Positions 1 through 6,557 of a stretch of DNA of 11,683 bases are shown one piece after another. The position numbers and the translations under genes were made by a program. This DNA comes from Acidobacteriota bacterium. GTDB taxonomy: Bacteria; Acidobacteriota; Thermoanaerobaculia; Thermoanaerobaculales; Sulfomarinibacteraceae. Position 1 is the first letter of the stretch. Every line of letters begins with the position of its first letter. Location: positions 1-11,683 of the forward strand of contig DAOWFV010000093.1 of NCBI GenBank assembly GCA_030637805.1. Direction: 5' to 3'. Below the pieces are notes generated by a model. The model was not told the origin of the DNA, ran no database searches, and saw only the letters and a program-made list of their open reading frames with translations.

Positions 1-903
1 CTCGTGGCAGGGTGAGCAGGTCTGCTCCGCGACCTTCGATCGCGACACCGGCGACCGCGGGTCGTCCGGCGACAGGATCCCGTGCTCACCGTGGCAGTCG
101 GTACACACTGGCGCGTCCGTCTCGCCGCGTGCCACCAGCTTGCCGTGGATGCCTTCCCAAAAATCGGCCTCGACGCCTTTGTGGCATTCACCGCAGGTCT
201 GCGGGATGTTGAAGTGATTGATGGTCGACTCGGGTGAGCCCGGTCCGAGGATTTTGTGCGCGGTGCCGCCGGTGGAGTGGCAGTCGTTACAGGTGGCGGC
301 CACGTAGATCCCGCCCTTGGTGGCCTTGCCGTGGACCGAGGTGTTGTAGATCTGGATCGGGTTGTCGATCAGGATGTCGTACTTGGTCGTGATGTCCAGG
401 TTCTCGTGACAGTTGCCACAGGTCTGCGGGAGGTTGGTCGGGTGGACGGTGGACCGTTTGATCGAGGAGGGCAAGATGTCGTGGTCGCCATGGCAGTCGG
501 AGCAGTGGGGCATGTCCTCGCAGGTTCCCCCCCGTACCGCCCGGCCGTGGCCCTGGTACTGCTCCGAGGCCTCTTCGTGACAGGTGCGGCAGCCCTCGCA
601 TCCGACGTAGAAGGGCACCTCCAACACACGGTGCGGCACCGTGTCCCTGTCCACGTGGCAGTCGAGGCACTCGAGGTCGACATGTGCCGAGTGCGAGAGA
701 TCGTCGGCGAAGGCCGAGCCGTGGGCGCTGGCCTCGTGGCAGTTGGCGCATGCTCCGCTCCCGATGGTTTCGTACTCCTCCTCCTCCACCTCTTGGGCCA
801 GAGTGAGGCCGGCGCCCAGAAAGATCGCGAGGATGATGATGCAGAAGGGAACAAAGACTCGATTGTGAGTCCCTGAAATCATATTCAGTCTCAATTTTGA
901 CAT
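1..903 (-). CDS. Multihaem c-type cytochrome, N-terminal 301 residues (cut by the window edge)
   Basis: This is an exported electron-transfer protein. The reading frame is open from an ATG at 903 down to base 1 with no stop, so the C-terminus lies outside the window. Nine CXXCH haem c sites start at residues 52, 79, 105, 134, 162, 205, 237, 267 and 296, with many extra His that could be distal ligands. Residues 1-36 look like a signal peptide: basic start, hydrophobic stretch about 16-35, and LTLA before Gln37. A GGAGG lies 8 nt before the ATG; the in-frame Met8 has no such site. Phrases such as SVHGK and PVCTDCHGEHGIL recur in periplasmic multihaem cytochromes of the c3/NrfH-like type. Some relatives continue into more haems and a membrane cytochrome b part, but that cannot be seen here. 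The exact partner and substrate are unknown. It is probably monocistronic at this end, since it has its own promoter. Confidence 0.93.
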   Translation of the reverse strand, partial: MSKLRLNMISGTHNRVFVPFCIIILAIFLGAGLTLAQEVEEEEYETIGSGACANCHEASAHGSAFADDLSHSAHVDLECLDCHVDRDTVPHRVLEVPFYVGCEGCRTCHEEASEQYQGHGRAVRGGTCEDMPHCSDCHGDHDILPSSIKRSTVHPTNLPQTCGNCHENLDITTKYDILIDNPIQIYNTSVHGKATKGGIYVAATCNDCHSTGGTAHKILGPGSPESTINHFNIPQTCGECHKGVEADFWEGIHGKLVARGETDAPVCTDCHGEHGILSPDDPRSPVSRSKVAEQTCSPCHE

Positions 904-925
904 GACTCAATCCTCCACCGCCTCC

Positions 926-953
926 ATTGTGGGTCATTTCACAAGCATGTCAA
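926..953 (-). promoter_or_regulatory. Sigma-70 type promoter for the multihaem cytochrome
   Basis: On the minus strand, TTGACA (948-953) matches the consensus -35 box exactly. It is followed by a 16-nt spacer and CACAAT (926-931, 4 of 6 matches to TATAAT). The predicted transcript starts near 919, leaving a very short leader that still contains the GGAGG ribosome binding site at 912-916. Confidence 0.6.
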
Positions 954-1077
954 GAGCACAAGCCTTTTGTTTTCTGAGTGTTGAGATGTTGTCTATATTA
1001 CCAAATAAGCATATTCCGGGTTCGTCAGAAGCTGTTCGACGATGCGCCAACCATACGCTCGCGGCATCGTGATCGGA

Positions 1078-1458
1078 TCAGACGACGTTTACCCACACCT
1101 TTCGCGTACGCGGTCCGTCGAGCTCGACGAAGAAGATCCCCTGCCACGTGCCGAGACGGAGTCTTCCGCCCACCAGGGGAACCGTCACCGAGCTGCCGAG
1201 AAGCGTCGCCATCAGATGCGCGTCGGAGTTGCCCTCGGCGTGCGCGAAATCTATGCCGGGGACCATCGCCTCGTAAGCGGCGGTGAGATCTCGTGCCACG
1301 TCCGGGTCGGCATGCTCGTTGATGACCACTGCCGCGGTGGTGTGGGGAACGAAGACGTGGCACAGACCGTCGCCTCCGCCCTCCGCGACCCCGGCCACCT
1401 CGGCGGTGATGTCCACCATCTCCCGTCGCGTGCCGGTACGGATCTCGATCTGGTTCAC
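1078..1458 (-). CDS. yjbQ: YjbQ/UPF0047 family protein (secondary thiamine-phosphate synthase type)
   Basis: A 126-residue protein of the YjbQ family, close to the family's usual length (about 130-140). E. coli YjbQ has a weak thiamine-phosphate synthase activity; the true physiological role is unsettled. The family signature runs through the protein: VPHTTAAVVINEHADPDV at about residues 37-54, HAEGNSDAHLMATLLG at 73-88, and GTWQGIFFVELDGPR at 103-117. The conserved His, Asn and Glu of these blocks are all present. The start is a GTG preceded by GGAGGAGG at 5 nt; its last three bases with the next A form GTGA, overlapping the stop of the transglycosylase gene by 4 nt. It is the last gene of a three-gene operon, and no obvious functional link with peptidoglycan cleavage is known. 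The family call is very sure, the biochemical role less so. Confidence 0.93.
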   Translation of the reverse strand: MNQIEIRTGTRREMVDITAEVAGVAEGGGDGLCHVFVPHTTAAVVINEHADPDVARDLTAAYEAMVPGIDFAHAEGNSDAHLMATLLGSSVTVPLVGGRLRLGTWQGIFFVELDGPRTRKVWVNVV

Positions 1459-3389
1459 GGCGTCCTCCTCCACTGGTTGTGGTACACCAGCCGGTAGGCC
1501 TCGCTCAGGTAGAGAACCCGCCGGATGTAGTTGTAGGTCTCTGGAATGGGCACCTCTTCGGTGAAGCGATGGCGTTCGGGCCAGCGTTTCCACCACCCGC
1601 GCACGCGGGTCTCGCCGGCGTTGTAGGCGGCGAGGGCCGGTTCCAACGCGCCGAAGCGGCGCTTGAGGCGCGCAAGCTCGCGCGCGCCGAGGCGCAGGTT
1701 GAGCTCCGGGTCCTGAAGGTCCGGGGATCGCCCGAGGCCGAGGGCCCGAGCGTGGCCAGAGGCGGTGTTCGGCAGCAGCTGAAGCACACCGATGGCGCCC
1801 CGCGGAGATCGAGCTGCAGCGGAGAAGACGCTTTCCTGCCGGGCCACGGCCGCCAGGAGCCACGGGTCGAGGTCGGACTCGTGGGCGGCGGAGACCAGCG
1901 CCCCCTGCCAGCGGAGGGGCAAGTAGGCCCGAACCGCGTTTTCCGGCGCCGTTATCATGGCCACGGTCCCGAGCTCCGGGAAGCCGGCACGCAACCAGCG
2001 TATGGCCTCGTTGGAAAGGCCGCGGCGGGAAGCCAGCTCCGCTGCGGCCAGAGCTTCGTCCGGGGAGGAGTCACGCTCACCTCGGATGCGCCTCCACTCG
2101 CGGACGGCCTCCCTCTCCGCCCCCGCCGCGAGGAGTCGGTGCACCGGAGGCGGAGGGCTGCTGGGAACTGCGGGCGGCGCGAGGTCCACGGCCTCGGATG
2201 GCTCGAGACCGAGGGCCTGCCGCGACCACTGGCCGTAAAGATCCGCGAGGTCAGCGGCGGCGAGATCGGCGAGGTCCCCACCTTCTCCGCCGTCTGCTGC
2301 CCAGTATTGGAGGCAGCGTTCGTGCTCGGGCAGGCTGCGGGCGAGCTCCCGCGCTGCGTCGGTCATGCCGCCACGGGCCAGGGCCACCCCCAGCCGGCGC
2401 CCGAGCCACTCCCGCCGGGAATCGGACCAACCCAGGGCCTCGAGCCGCCACCATGTTTCGAGAGCGGTTTCGAGCCGACCGGCCTCGGTGGCGCACTCGA
2501 GCAGCAGGCCCAGAGAGGGAGCAAGCAGGTCCTGCTCCGGGTCCGCCAGCAGCGCGGTGCGTGCCGCCGTCAGGCAATCGCCGAAAGCCTGGTTCGACCG
2601 GCGGTCCGGGAAGAGCTGCCACGCCCGGTGGCGATAGGCCTGGGCGCGAAGCGAGAGGTCCTCGGCGTCGGCGTCGCTGCCGGACGGCAACGCGCTCAGA
2701 GAGCGTCGAGGCGAGCCGGCAGCCAGCTCGGCGCGGGCCAGCTCCCGTCGGCGTAGGGCCTCGGTCTCCCCTCTCCAGCGAAGAGTCCTCAGTTCGGCCG
2801 CGGCGCGCGCGGGAGCTCCGGCGTGGCGCCAGGAGCGGCTTCGCTCGAGGTGCTCCTCGGGCGTGAGATCCCGTACCAGAATCCGCTCGAGCTCGCGGTC
2901 GATGGCGCGCAGACGCTGTGGAGCGCTCACGGCCAGGCGTCGCGCCGCCTGCAGCCGAATTTCCGGATCGTCGGTCGTGAGCAGGAGCTCGTCGACCTCC
3001 GGTCTGAGGCCGGCGGGCAGCAATGAGCGCTCGGCCAGCATCGCTTCGATCGGGCCCTCGGCTGCCAGCGTCCGCAACAGCGCGACCCGTGCGCGTGCGG
3101 CGAGGGTGGGAGGGGGCTCATCGGCAAGGTATCGCCGCCAGGCCTCCGGGGCGGCGTCGCCGCGGTCCAGACAATCGGCCCAGCTCGTGAGGCGCGCGTG
3201 TTCAAGGGCTGTGCCGGATCCGGCTTTGGCGAAGAGTTCGGCGGCGCGAGTCGGATCTGAGGCGACGACGGCGAATGCCTGATCCAGAGTCTGCTCGCGC
3301 GCCATCCCGTTTCGCAAAGGAGGCGCGTTAAAACAAGCGGCGGCCGTCAAGGCCGCCGCCAGGAGTACGCTCGAATTTCGGCGATTCAC
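1455..3389 (-). CDS. slt: Soluble-type lytic murein transglycosylase (Slt70-like), probable lipoprotein
   Basis: This enzyme cleaves peptidoglycan between MurNAc and GlcNAc, leaving 1,6-anhydro-MurNAc, and would act in the periplasm. The 644-residue length matches E. coli Slt70. Residues 1-19 form a short signal sequence ending in TAAAC, so Cys19 may be lipidated, although the -3 residue is Ala and the lipobox is weak. Residues about 30-480 are Ala/Leu/Arg-rich helical repeats, as in the superhelical U-domain of Slt. The C-terminal SLT (GH23) domain starts near residue 495. ARQES at 516-520 supplies the catalytic Glu519, then GAIGVLQLLPNTA, LAAYNAGE (Tyr589) and ETYNYIRRVL near 617 follow in the family order. 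The start is GTG, overlapping the upstream stop by 4 nt (GTGA) with no strong ribosome binding site, so translation is probably coupled to the upstream gene. The downstream junction with yjbQ has the same 4-nt overlap. Confidence 0.92.
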   Translation of the reverse strand: MNRRNSSVLLAAALTAAACFNAPPLRNGMAREQTLDQAFAVVASDPTRAAELFAKAGSGTALEHARLTSWADCLDRGDAAPEAWRRYLADEPPPTLAARARVALLRTLAAEGPIEAMLAERSLLPAGLRPEVDELLLTTDDPEIRLQAARRLAVSAPQRLRAIDRELERILVRDLTPEEHLERSRSWRHAGAPARAAAELRTLRWRGETEALRRRELARAELAAGSPRRSLSALPSGSDADAEDLSLRAQAYRHRAWQLFPDRRSNQAFGDCLTAARTALLADPEQDLLAPSLGLLLECATEAGRLETALETWWRLEALGWSDSRREWLGRRLGVALARGGMTDAARELARSLPEHERCLQYWAADGGEGGDLADLAAADLADLYGQWSRQALGLEPSEAVDLAPPAVPSSPPPPVHRLLAAGAEREAVREWRRIRGERDSSPDEALAAAELASRRGLSNEAIRWLRAGFPELGTVAMITAPENAVRAYLPLRWQGALVSAAHESDLDPWLLAAVARQESVFSAAARSPRGAIGVLQLLPNTASGHARALGLGRSPDLQDPELNLRLGARELARLKRRFGALEPALAAYNAGETRVRGWWKRWPERHRFTEEVPIPETYNYIRRVLYLSEAYRLVYHNQWRRTP

Positions 3390-4984
3390 ATCCCGAGGGC
3401 GTCTGTGTCGCCGTCGGCGAGGATGCGCACCAACTCTTCCTGGAAGTAGTCGTGTTCGGCCCGGATCTCGGGCGGGATGCGCTTCTCGTACATCTCCAGG
3501 CTCCGGGCGATGTCCTCCTTGAGGCGCTGGTGGAGGTCTTTGTTGGCGCGCCCGCGATCGACCTCGTCCTCGTTGTAGAGCTTGATCTCGGATACCAGAA
3601 GACGCGCAAAACGCCGCGCCTCTTCGTGTCGTGTCTCGTCCTCAGGGGATCGGGCAGGTCCGGCCTCCTCCGCGGCTGCGGCGGGTTCGGCCACTTCGGG
3701 GGGCGGGGCCAGCGGCTGCACCGGCGGGGGCATGGCCGCCACCTCGGGAATCGACGGCGCTACAGGTTCTGCGACCACTTCGGGCGCCGCCGGGATCTCA
3801 TGGCTGACCAGGGCCTCACCGACGTCGACTCGCAATGTGGCCGAGGGGTCGAATGTCTGCTCGGCCCCCGCACCCTCGTCGATCTCGGCCTCGAAGTCGT
3901 AGTCGATCTCCACCACCTCGGGCTCGGCGGGCAGCACCTCATCAGCGGGAATTCCGAACTCCGGCTCGGCCTCGGCGCTGGGTGGCTGGAAGTCAGCAGC
4001 CTCCTCGGCCCCCTCGACAACATCGACGGCGGGGGCGTCCACGACCTCGGGCTCTTCGATCTCGATCTCGATCGGCTGCTCCTCCGCCGCCTCGGGTTCT
4101 TCGATCTCGATCGGCTGCTCCACCGCCACCTCGGGCTCGAACTCGGGCTCCTTGGGCTCCAGCTCATGGGGCAGCTCGACTTCCTCGGGCTCCTGCTCGA
4201 CCTCGAATGTCTCGGGTTCAGCAACCTCTTCGGAGAGTGACGGCCCGTCCGCGGATACCTCGAAGGCCGCCACCTCTGCGAGCATCGGGGTCGGCACCTC
4301 CTCGCGGTGGTGAAGGGTGTCCACGAGCCAGCAGGCAACGGTGATGAAGGTCTGGGCGGCGTCGAGATCCCACGGCTCATCATCGCTGTGATCGATGTAG
4401 ATCATGCCCATGAGCTTGCCGCGCAAGCTGATCGGCAACAGGACCGCCTCGTCGGGAAAACCATCGCCTTCGAGCCAGTCGGTGAATAGCGGGTCAGCGC
4501 CAGGCGCGAAGCTCAGGGGCAGCGCCGATTCCACAAAGCGCTCGAAGACGGGCGATGCGCCTACCTCTCCATGCCAGCTCTTGAGCCGTTCGCCATCCGG
4601 GAAACCGATGCCGCTCCAGGCCGAAACGACTCCGTCGCGGATCACCATGACCACCGCTCGGCCCACGTGTTCGGCGAGCATAGGCAGGAGCTCCCGCAAC
4701 AGTTCCGACTGGGTACGCGCCCGGTCGAGGGTTCGCAGAACCTCGAGCGAAATCCCGGAGGGTCGTGCGGCCTCCTCGCGGAGCTGGGCCACAATCGCCT
4801 CGACATCACTCACCGGGAAGCACTCCTCTGCATCTCTCGGGAGGGCCTCTTGGAAGTTGGACTTGGCAGCCTGGACAAGTTCCTCGAGGCGTTCGACCAC
4901 AGCATCAAAGCTGCTGGTGACAGCGTCGAGGCCACTGCTCTGCGCCTTCTTCAGATGCTCGAGAATGGCATCGTACCGATCCAT
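3386..4984 (-). CDS. GAF-like domain protein with long acidic Glu/Pro linker and conserved C-terminal helical module
   Basis: A 532-residue protein with three parts. Residues 1-80 are helical and rich in charged residues. Residues about 85-225 resemble a GAF domain: a helix (ELLRELLPMLAEHV), strands VVMVIRDGVVSAW, then VLLPISLRGKLMGMIYID, and a closing helix. Residues about 240-445 are a low-complexity Glu/Pro/Val/Ala stretch, surely disordered, with an internal repeat around EQPIEIE. Residues 449-532 form a charged helical module (HEEARRFARLLVSEIKLYNE, then DYFQEELVRILADGD) that I associate with GAF or signalling proteins of GC-rich environmental bacteria; I know no function for it. There is no signal peptide, so it is probably cytoplasmic. 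It may be a sensor or scaffold, but no ligand or output domain is evident. The ATG at 4984 has GGAGG 5 nt upstream. As first gene of the operon it may be linked to cell-wall turnover, which is inference only. Confidence 0.78.
   Translation of the reverse strand: MDRYDAILEHLKKAQSSGLDAVTSSFDAVVERLEELVQAAKSNFQEALPRDAEECFPVSDVEAIVAQLREEAARPSGISLEVLRTLDRARTQSELLRELLPMLAEHVGRAVVMVIRDGVVSAWSGIGFPDGERLKSWHGEVGASPVFERFVESALPLSFAPGADPLFTDWLEGDGFPDEAVLLPISLRGKLMGMIYIDHSDDEPWDLDAAQTFITVACWLVDTLHHREEVPTPMLAEVAAFEVSADGPSLSEEVAEPETFEVEQEPEEVELPHELEPKEPEFEPEVAVEQPIEIEEPEAAEEQPIEIEIEEPEVVDAPAVDVVEGAEEAADFQPPSAEAEPEFGIPADEVLPAEPEVVEIDYDFEAEIDEGAGAEQTFDPSATLRVDVGEALVSHEIPAAPEVVAEPVAPSIPEVAAMPPPVQPLAPPPEVAEPAAAAEEAGPARSPEDETRHEEARRFARLLVSEIKLYNEDEVDRGRANKDLHQRLKEDIARSLEMYEKRIPPEIRAEHDYFQEELVRILADGDTDALGM
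4052..4140 (-). repeat. Imperfect in-frame tandem repeat in the acidic linker
   Basis: Within the linker of the GAF-like protein, two neighbouring copies of about 40-45 bp encode VEQPIEIEEPEAA and EEQPIEIEIEEPEVV. One copy carries an extra Ile-Glu pair. This looks like slippage or duplication inside a disordered Glu-rich segment and keeps the frame open. Confidence 0.6.
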
Positions 4985-5010
4985 GGTGCCTCCAATCGCG
5001 CCCTCCGAGT

Positions 5011-5040
5011 ATTATCCCTAGCCCGATGACCTCCCGTCAA
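5011..5040 (-). promoter_or_regulatory. Sigma-70 type promoter for the GAF-slt-yjbQ operon
   Basis: On the minus strand, TTGACG (5035-5040, 5 of 6 to consensus) is followed by an 18-nt spacer and GATAAT (5011-5016, 5 of 6). Transcription would start near 5004 and give a leader of about 20 nt that includes the GGAGG site of the first gene. Confidence 0.55.
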
Positions 5041-5048
5041 GCGCTTGA
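5037..5048. promoter_or_regulatory. Perfect 12-bp palindrome over the -35 box, candidate operator
   Basis: TCAAGCGCTTGA is its own reverse complement and overlaps the -35 box of the leftward promoter. A dimeric regulator binding here would block RNA polymerase. A second dyad, ACCGCG-ATC-CGCGGT at 5054-5068, lies just upstream. No regulator gene is present in the window, so the operator role is inferred from position alone. Confidence 0.35.
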
Positions 5049-5134
5049 AAAGAACCGCGATCCGCGGTGCGGTCCCATGTTCGAGTAAGCCGGGGGCCCG
5101 CATGTGATTAGCATGGGTAGACGGGATCGGCGCC

Positions 5135-5315
5135 AACCCGCACTTCTCACCGGGTGTCTACTGCGGACGGCGAATGGCAGCCATCTGTCGTGTTTTTCGC
5201 AAATCGTGCTCCTCAACGTACTGCGGGTACGCCGTCGTCGCCCGATTCTCGAAAAACCCAACTTCTGACTACCCTTCGCCGCCCTCGCTAAGAAACCCGG
5301 TGAGAAATGCGGGCT
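5135..5315. repeat. Fold-back (MITE-like) palindromic element, copy A
   Basis: The 181-bp element begins with AACCCGCACTTCTCACCGGG (arm 5135-5155) and ends with the inverted counterpart (5295-5315), which agrees at 19 of 21 positions. Pairing resumes inwards, with mismatches, to a central hairpin CGTAC-TGCGG-GTACG at 5217-5231, whose middle is within 1 bp of the element's midpoint. It lies in the divergent gap between the GAF-protein operon and the lipoprotein gene. No open reading frame inside looks real, so if mobile it would need a transposase supplied in trans. No target-site duplication is visible. Copy B at 6216-6395 is a diverged relative in inverted orientation. Confidence 0.8.
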
Positions 5316-5347
5316 AAAGGCGAACGTTGCGGGAGGTTGCAATGCCG

Positions 5348-5376
5348 TTGTCACCAGAGGGGAATTCTGCTAGCGT
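5348..5376 (+). promoter_or_regulatory. Possible sigma-70 promoter for the BamE-like lipoprotein gene
   Basis: TTGTCA (5348-5353, 5 of 6) is followed by a 17-nt spacer and TAGCGT (5371-5376, only 3 of 6). It sits just right of fold-back element A and about 20 bp before the start codon. The weak -10 box keeps confidence low. Confidence 0.35.
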
Positions 5377-5396
5377 GCGACTGGAAGGGGGGAGTC

Positions 5397-6194
5397 ATGA
5401 CGAAGATCCGATTCCTACCGGTTGGTGTTGCGGTGTTGGTCGTTGTCGGGATGCTGTCCGGCTGCTCGCGGGGGCCCAGCGAGGAAGAGCTGAAGCTTCA
5501 GCAACTTCAGGAGGATCTGGGGACGCTGCAGGAACAGCACCAGGTCCTGCAGGAGGCGCGGTCGGATCTGGTGGAGGCCGAGGCGACGTTGGCCGAGCTC
5601 GAAGCGGTGCCGGAACGCCAGCGCAGCGACGAGCAGAAAGCAGCGCTGACAGAGCTGCCGGCAACGATCGAGGGACTCAATGTGTCCAAGGACGAGGCGT
5701 TTGAATCGGTCCAGAGCATCCTGGCCGATTTCCTCAACGTAGCCCTCAATGAATTTCCGCAGGAGCCCATCACGATCGAAGGGCTGAAGGTGTACTCCGA
5801 GGAGGCGATGGTGATCGCCGACGAGACGGTGGCACAGTCTGGCGACTACAAGAAGGCCGTCAATCAGCTCGACGTCGCACGCAGCTATTACGAGTCGCTC
5901 GATCTCACTCCCTATCAGCCGTTGCTCGACCGGATCGACGCCCTCGGAGATATCCGGTTCATCACTGTGGAGCGGTTTGACCTGGTTCAGAAGAACATGA
6001 CCATGGATGAGGTCAAGGAGATTGTCGGCGTGCCGTACTACCAGAACATCCAGGTGGACGAGAAGCGCGGGGTCGAAACCTGGCTGTATCGGAAGCGCGG
6101 GGGTGGTGCGGCGGCGATCTACTTCAAGATGAAGACCGGAAAGGCCTACAACAAGAACTTCGAGGCGGTGAAGACCAAGGTCGTCACCGACTGA
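5397..6194 (+). CDS. Lipoprotein with N-terminal coiled coil and C-terminal BamE/SmpA-like domain
   Basis: A 265-residue exported lipoprotein. Residues 1-23 form a classical lipoprotein signal (basic start, hydrophobic VGVAVLVVVGM, lipobox LSGC), so Cys23 should be lipidated. Residues about 27-90 are Glu/Gln/Leu-rich and probably form a coiled coil. Residues about 100-200 look helical, with a TPR-like stretch around SGDYKKAVNQLDVARSYYE. The last ~65 residues (FDLVQKNMTMDEVKEIVGVP, later ETWLYRK and IYFKMKTGKAYN) follow the pattern of the BamE/SmpA/OmlA fold: a GMT-like turn, a helix ending in GxP, then strands with W-Y and a hydrophobic closing strand. BamE is an outer-membrane assembly lipoprotein; this larger protein is not a BamE orthologue and its job is unknown. 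The ATG at 5397 has AAGGGGGGAG just upstream; the frame stays open further upstream to 5307, but there it runs into the fold-back repeat. Flanked on both sides by fold-back elements. Confidence 0.82.
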   Translation: MTKIRFLPVGVAVLVVVGMLSGCSRGPSEEELKLQQLQEDLGTLQEQHQVLQEARSDLVEAEATLAELEAVPERQRSDEQKAALTELPATIEGLNVSKDEAFESVQSILADFLNVALNEFPQEPITIEGLKVYSEEAMVIADETVAQSGDYKKAVNQLDVARSYYESLDLTPYQPLLDRIDALGDIRFITVERFDLVQKNMTMDEVKEIVGVPYYQNIQVDEKRGVETWLYRKRGGGAAAIYFKMKTGKAYNKNFEAVKTKVVTD

Positions 6195-6215
6195 GCTCGG
6201 CTGCCAGCTGGCGCT

Positions 6216-6395
6216 AGCCCGCATATCTCACCAGGTTTCGTCGCGAGGTCGGCGAGGTGCCGTGCACAGTGGTGTTTTCGATCCGAGGGGCGCGGAGTCG
6301 TACTCACCAGTACGTCGAGCACCCCGAGGCGAGAAAACGACGCTGGGGGCGGCGCATCGCCGTCCGCAACAGAAAGCTGGTGAGATATGCGGGCT
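6216..6395. repeat. Fold-back (MITE-like) palindromic element, copy B
   Basis: The 180-bp element has 24-nt ends: AGCCCGCATATCTCACCAGG plus four bases at 6216-6239, and its inverted counterpart at 6372-6395, with one mismatch. The centre is a perfect hairpin CGTACT-CACC-AGTACG at 6299-6314, within about 1 bp of the midpoint. GTTTTCGATCCGAGGGG on the left pairs imperfectly with CCCCGAGGCGAGAAAAC on the right. It is related to copy A: TGCGGACGGCGA sits 27 bp from the left end of A, and its exact reverse complement sits 27 bp from the right end of B. It lies between the lipoprotein gene and the rpsU promoter and could end transcripts from the left by its hairpin. Confidence 0.82.
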
Positions 6396-6456
6396 CGTGT
6401 GCCCCGTCCCTCTGGGAGTGTCGGCTGGGCGTCCTTGCCCTGCTATGCCCTGAGTG

Positions 6457-6485
6457 TTGACCCTTCGCCAGGGTGGTGGTACCCT
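6457..6485 (+). promoter_or_regulatory. Sigma-70 type promoter for rpsU and the downstream cluster
   Basis: TTGACC (6457-6462, 5 of 6) is followed by a 17-nt spacer and TACCCT (6480-6485, 4 of 6, with the key T1, A2 and T6). Transcription would start near 6492, leaving a leader of about 65 nt before rpsU. The position immediately after fold-back element B suggests a fresh transcription unit. Confidence 0.5.
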
Positions 6486-6557
6486 GCCATCCCTTATGTG
6501 TGTGCCTTGCCGCTCGGCGGTTTGGGTGCAATCCGCACGGAGAGGGGGTGGTCCTTC

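Noticed and set aside
287..937. Minus-strand 216-residue reading frame across the cytochrome region
   Set aside because: It is out of frame with the nine CXXCH sites; the Arg/Gly/Pro-rich translation is a shadow of the true frame that starts at 903.
1039..1070. Intrinsic terminator after yjbQ
   Set aside because: ACGATGC and GCATCGT can pair across an 18-nt loop, but no U-tract follows on the minus strand, so I do not call a terminator.
1479..2756. Plus-strand 425-residue reading frame opposite the transglycosylase
   Set aside because: High-GC antisense frame with no recognisable domain; the minus strand carries a complete SLT catalytic domain there.
5415..6224. Minus-strand 269-residue frame opposite the lipoprotein gene
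   Set aside because: The plus strand has a clear lipoprotein signal and ribosome binding site; the antisense frame is rich in His/Leu and is typical GC-driven shadow coding.
5135..6395. Composite transposon carrying the lipoprotein gene
   Set aside because: The two elements are inverted copies, but no transposase gene or target-site duplication is visible and the copies are strongly diverged; independent insertions are as likely.
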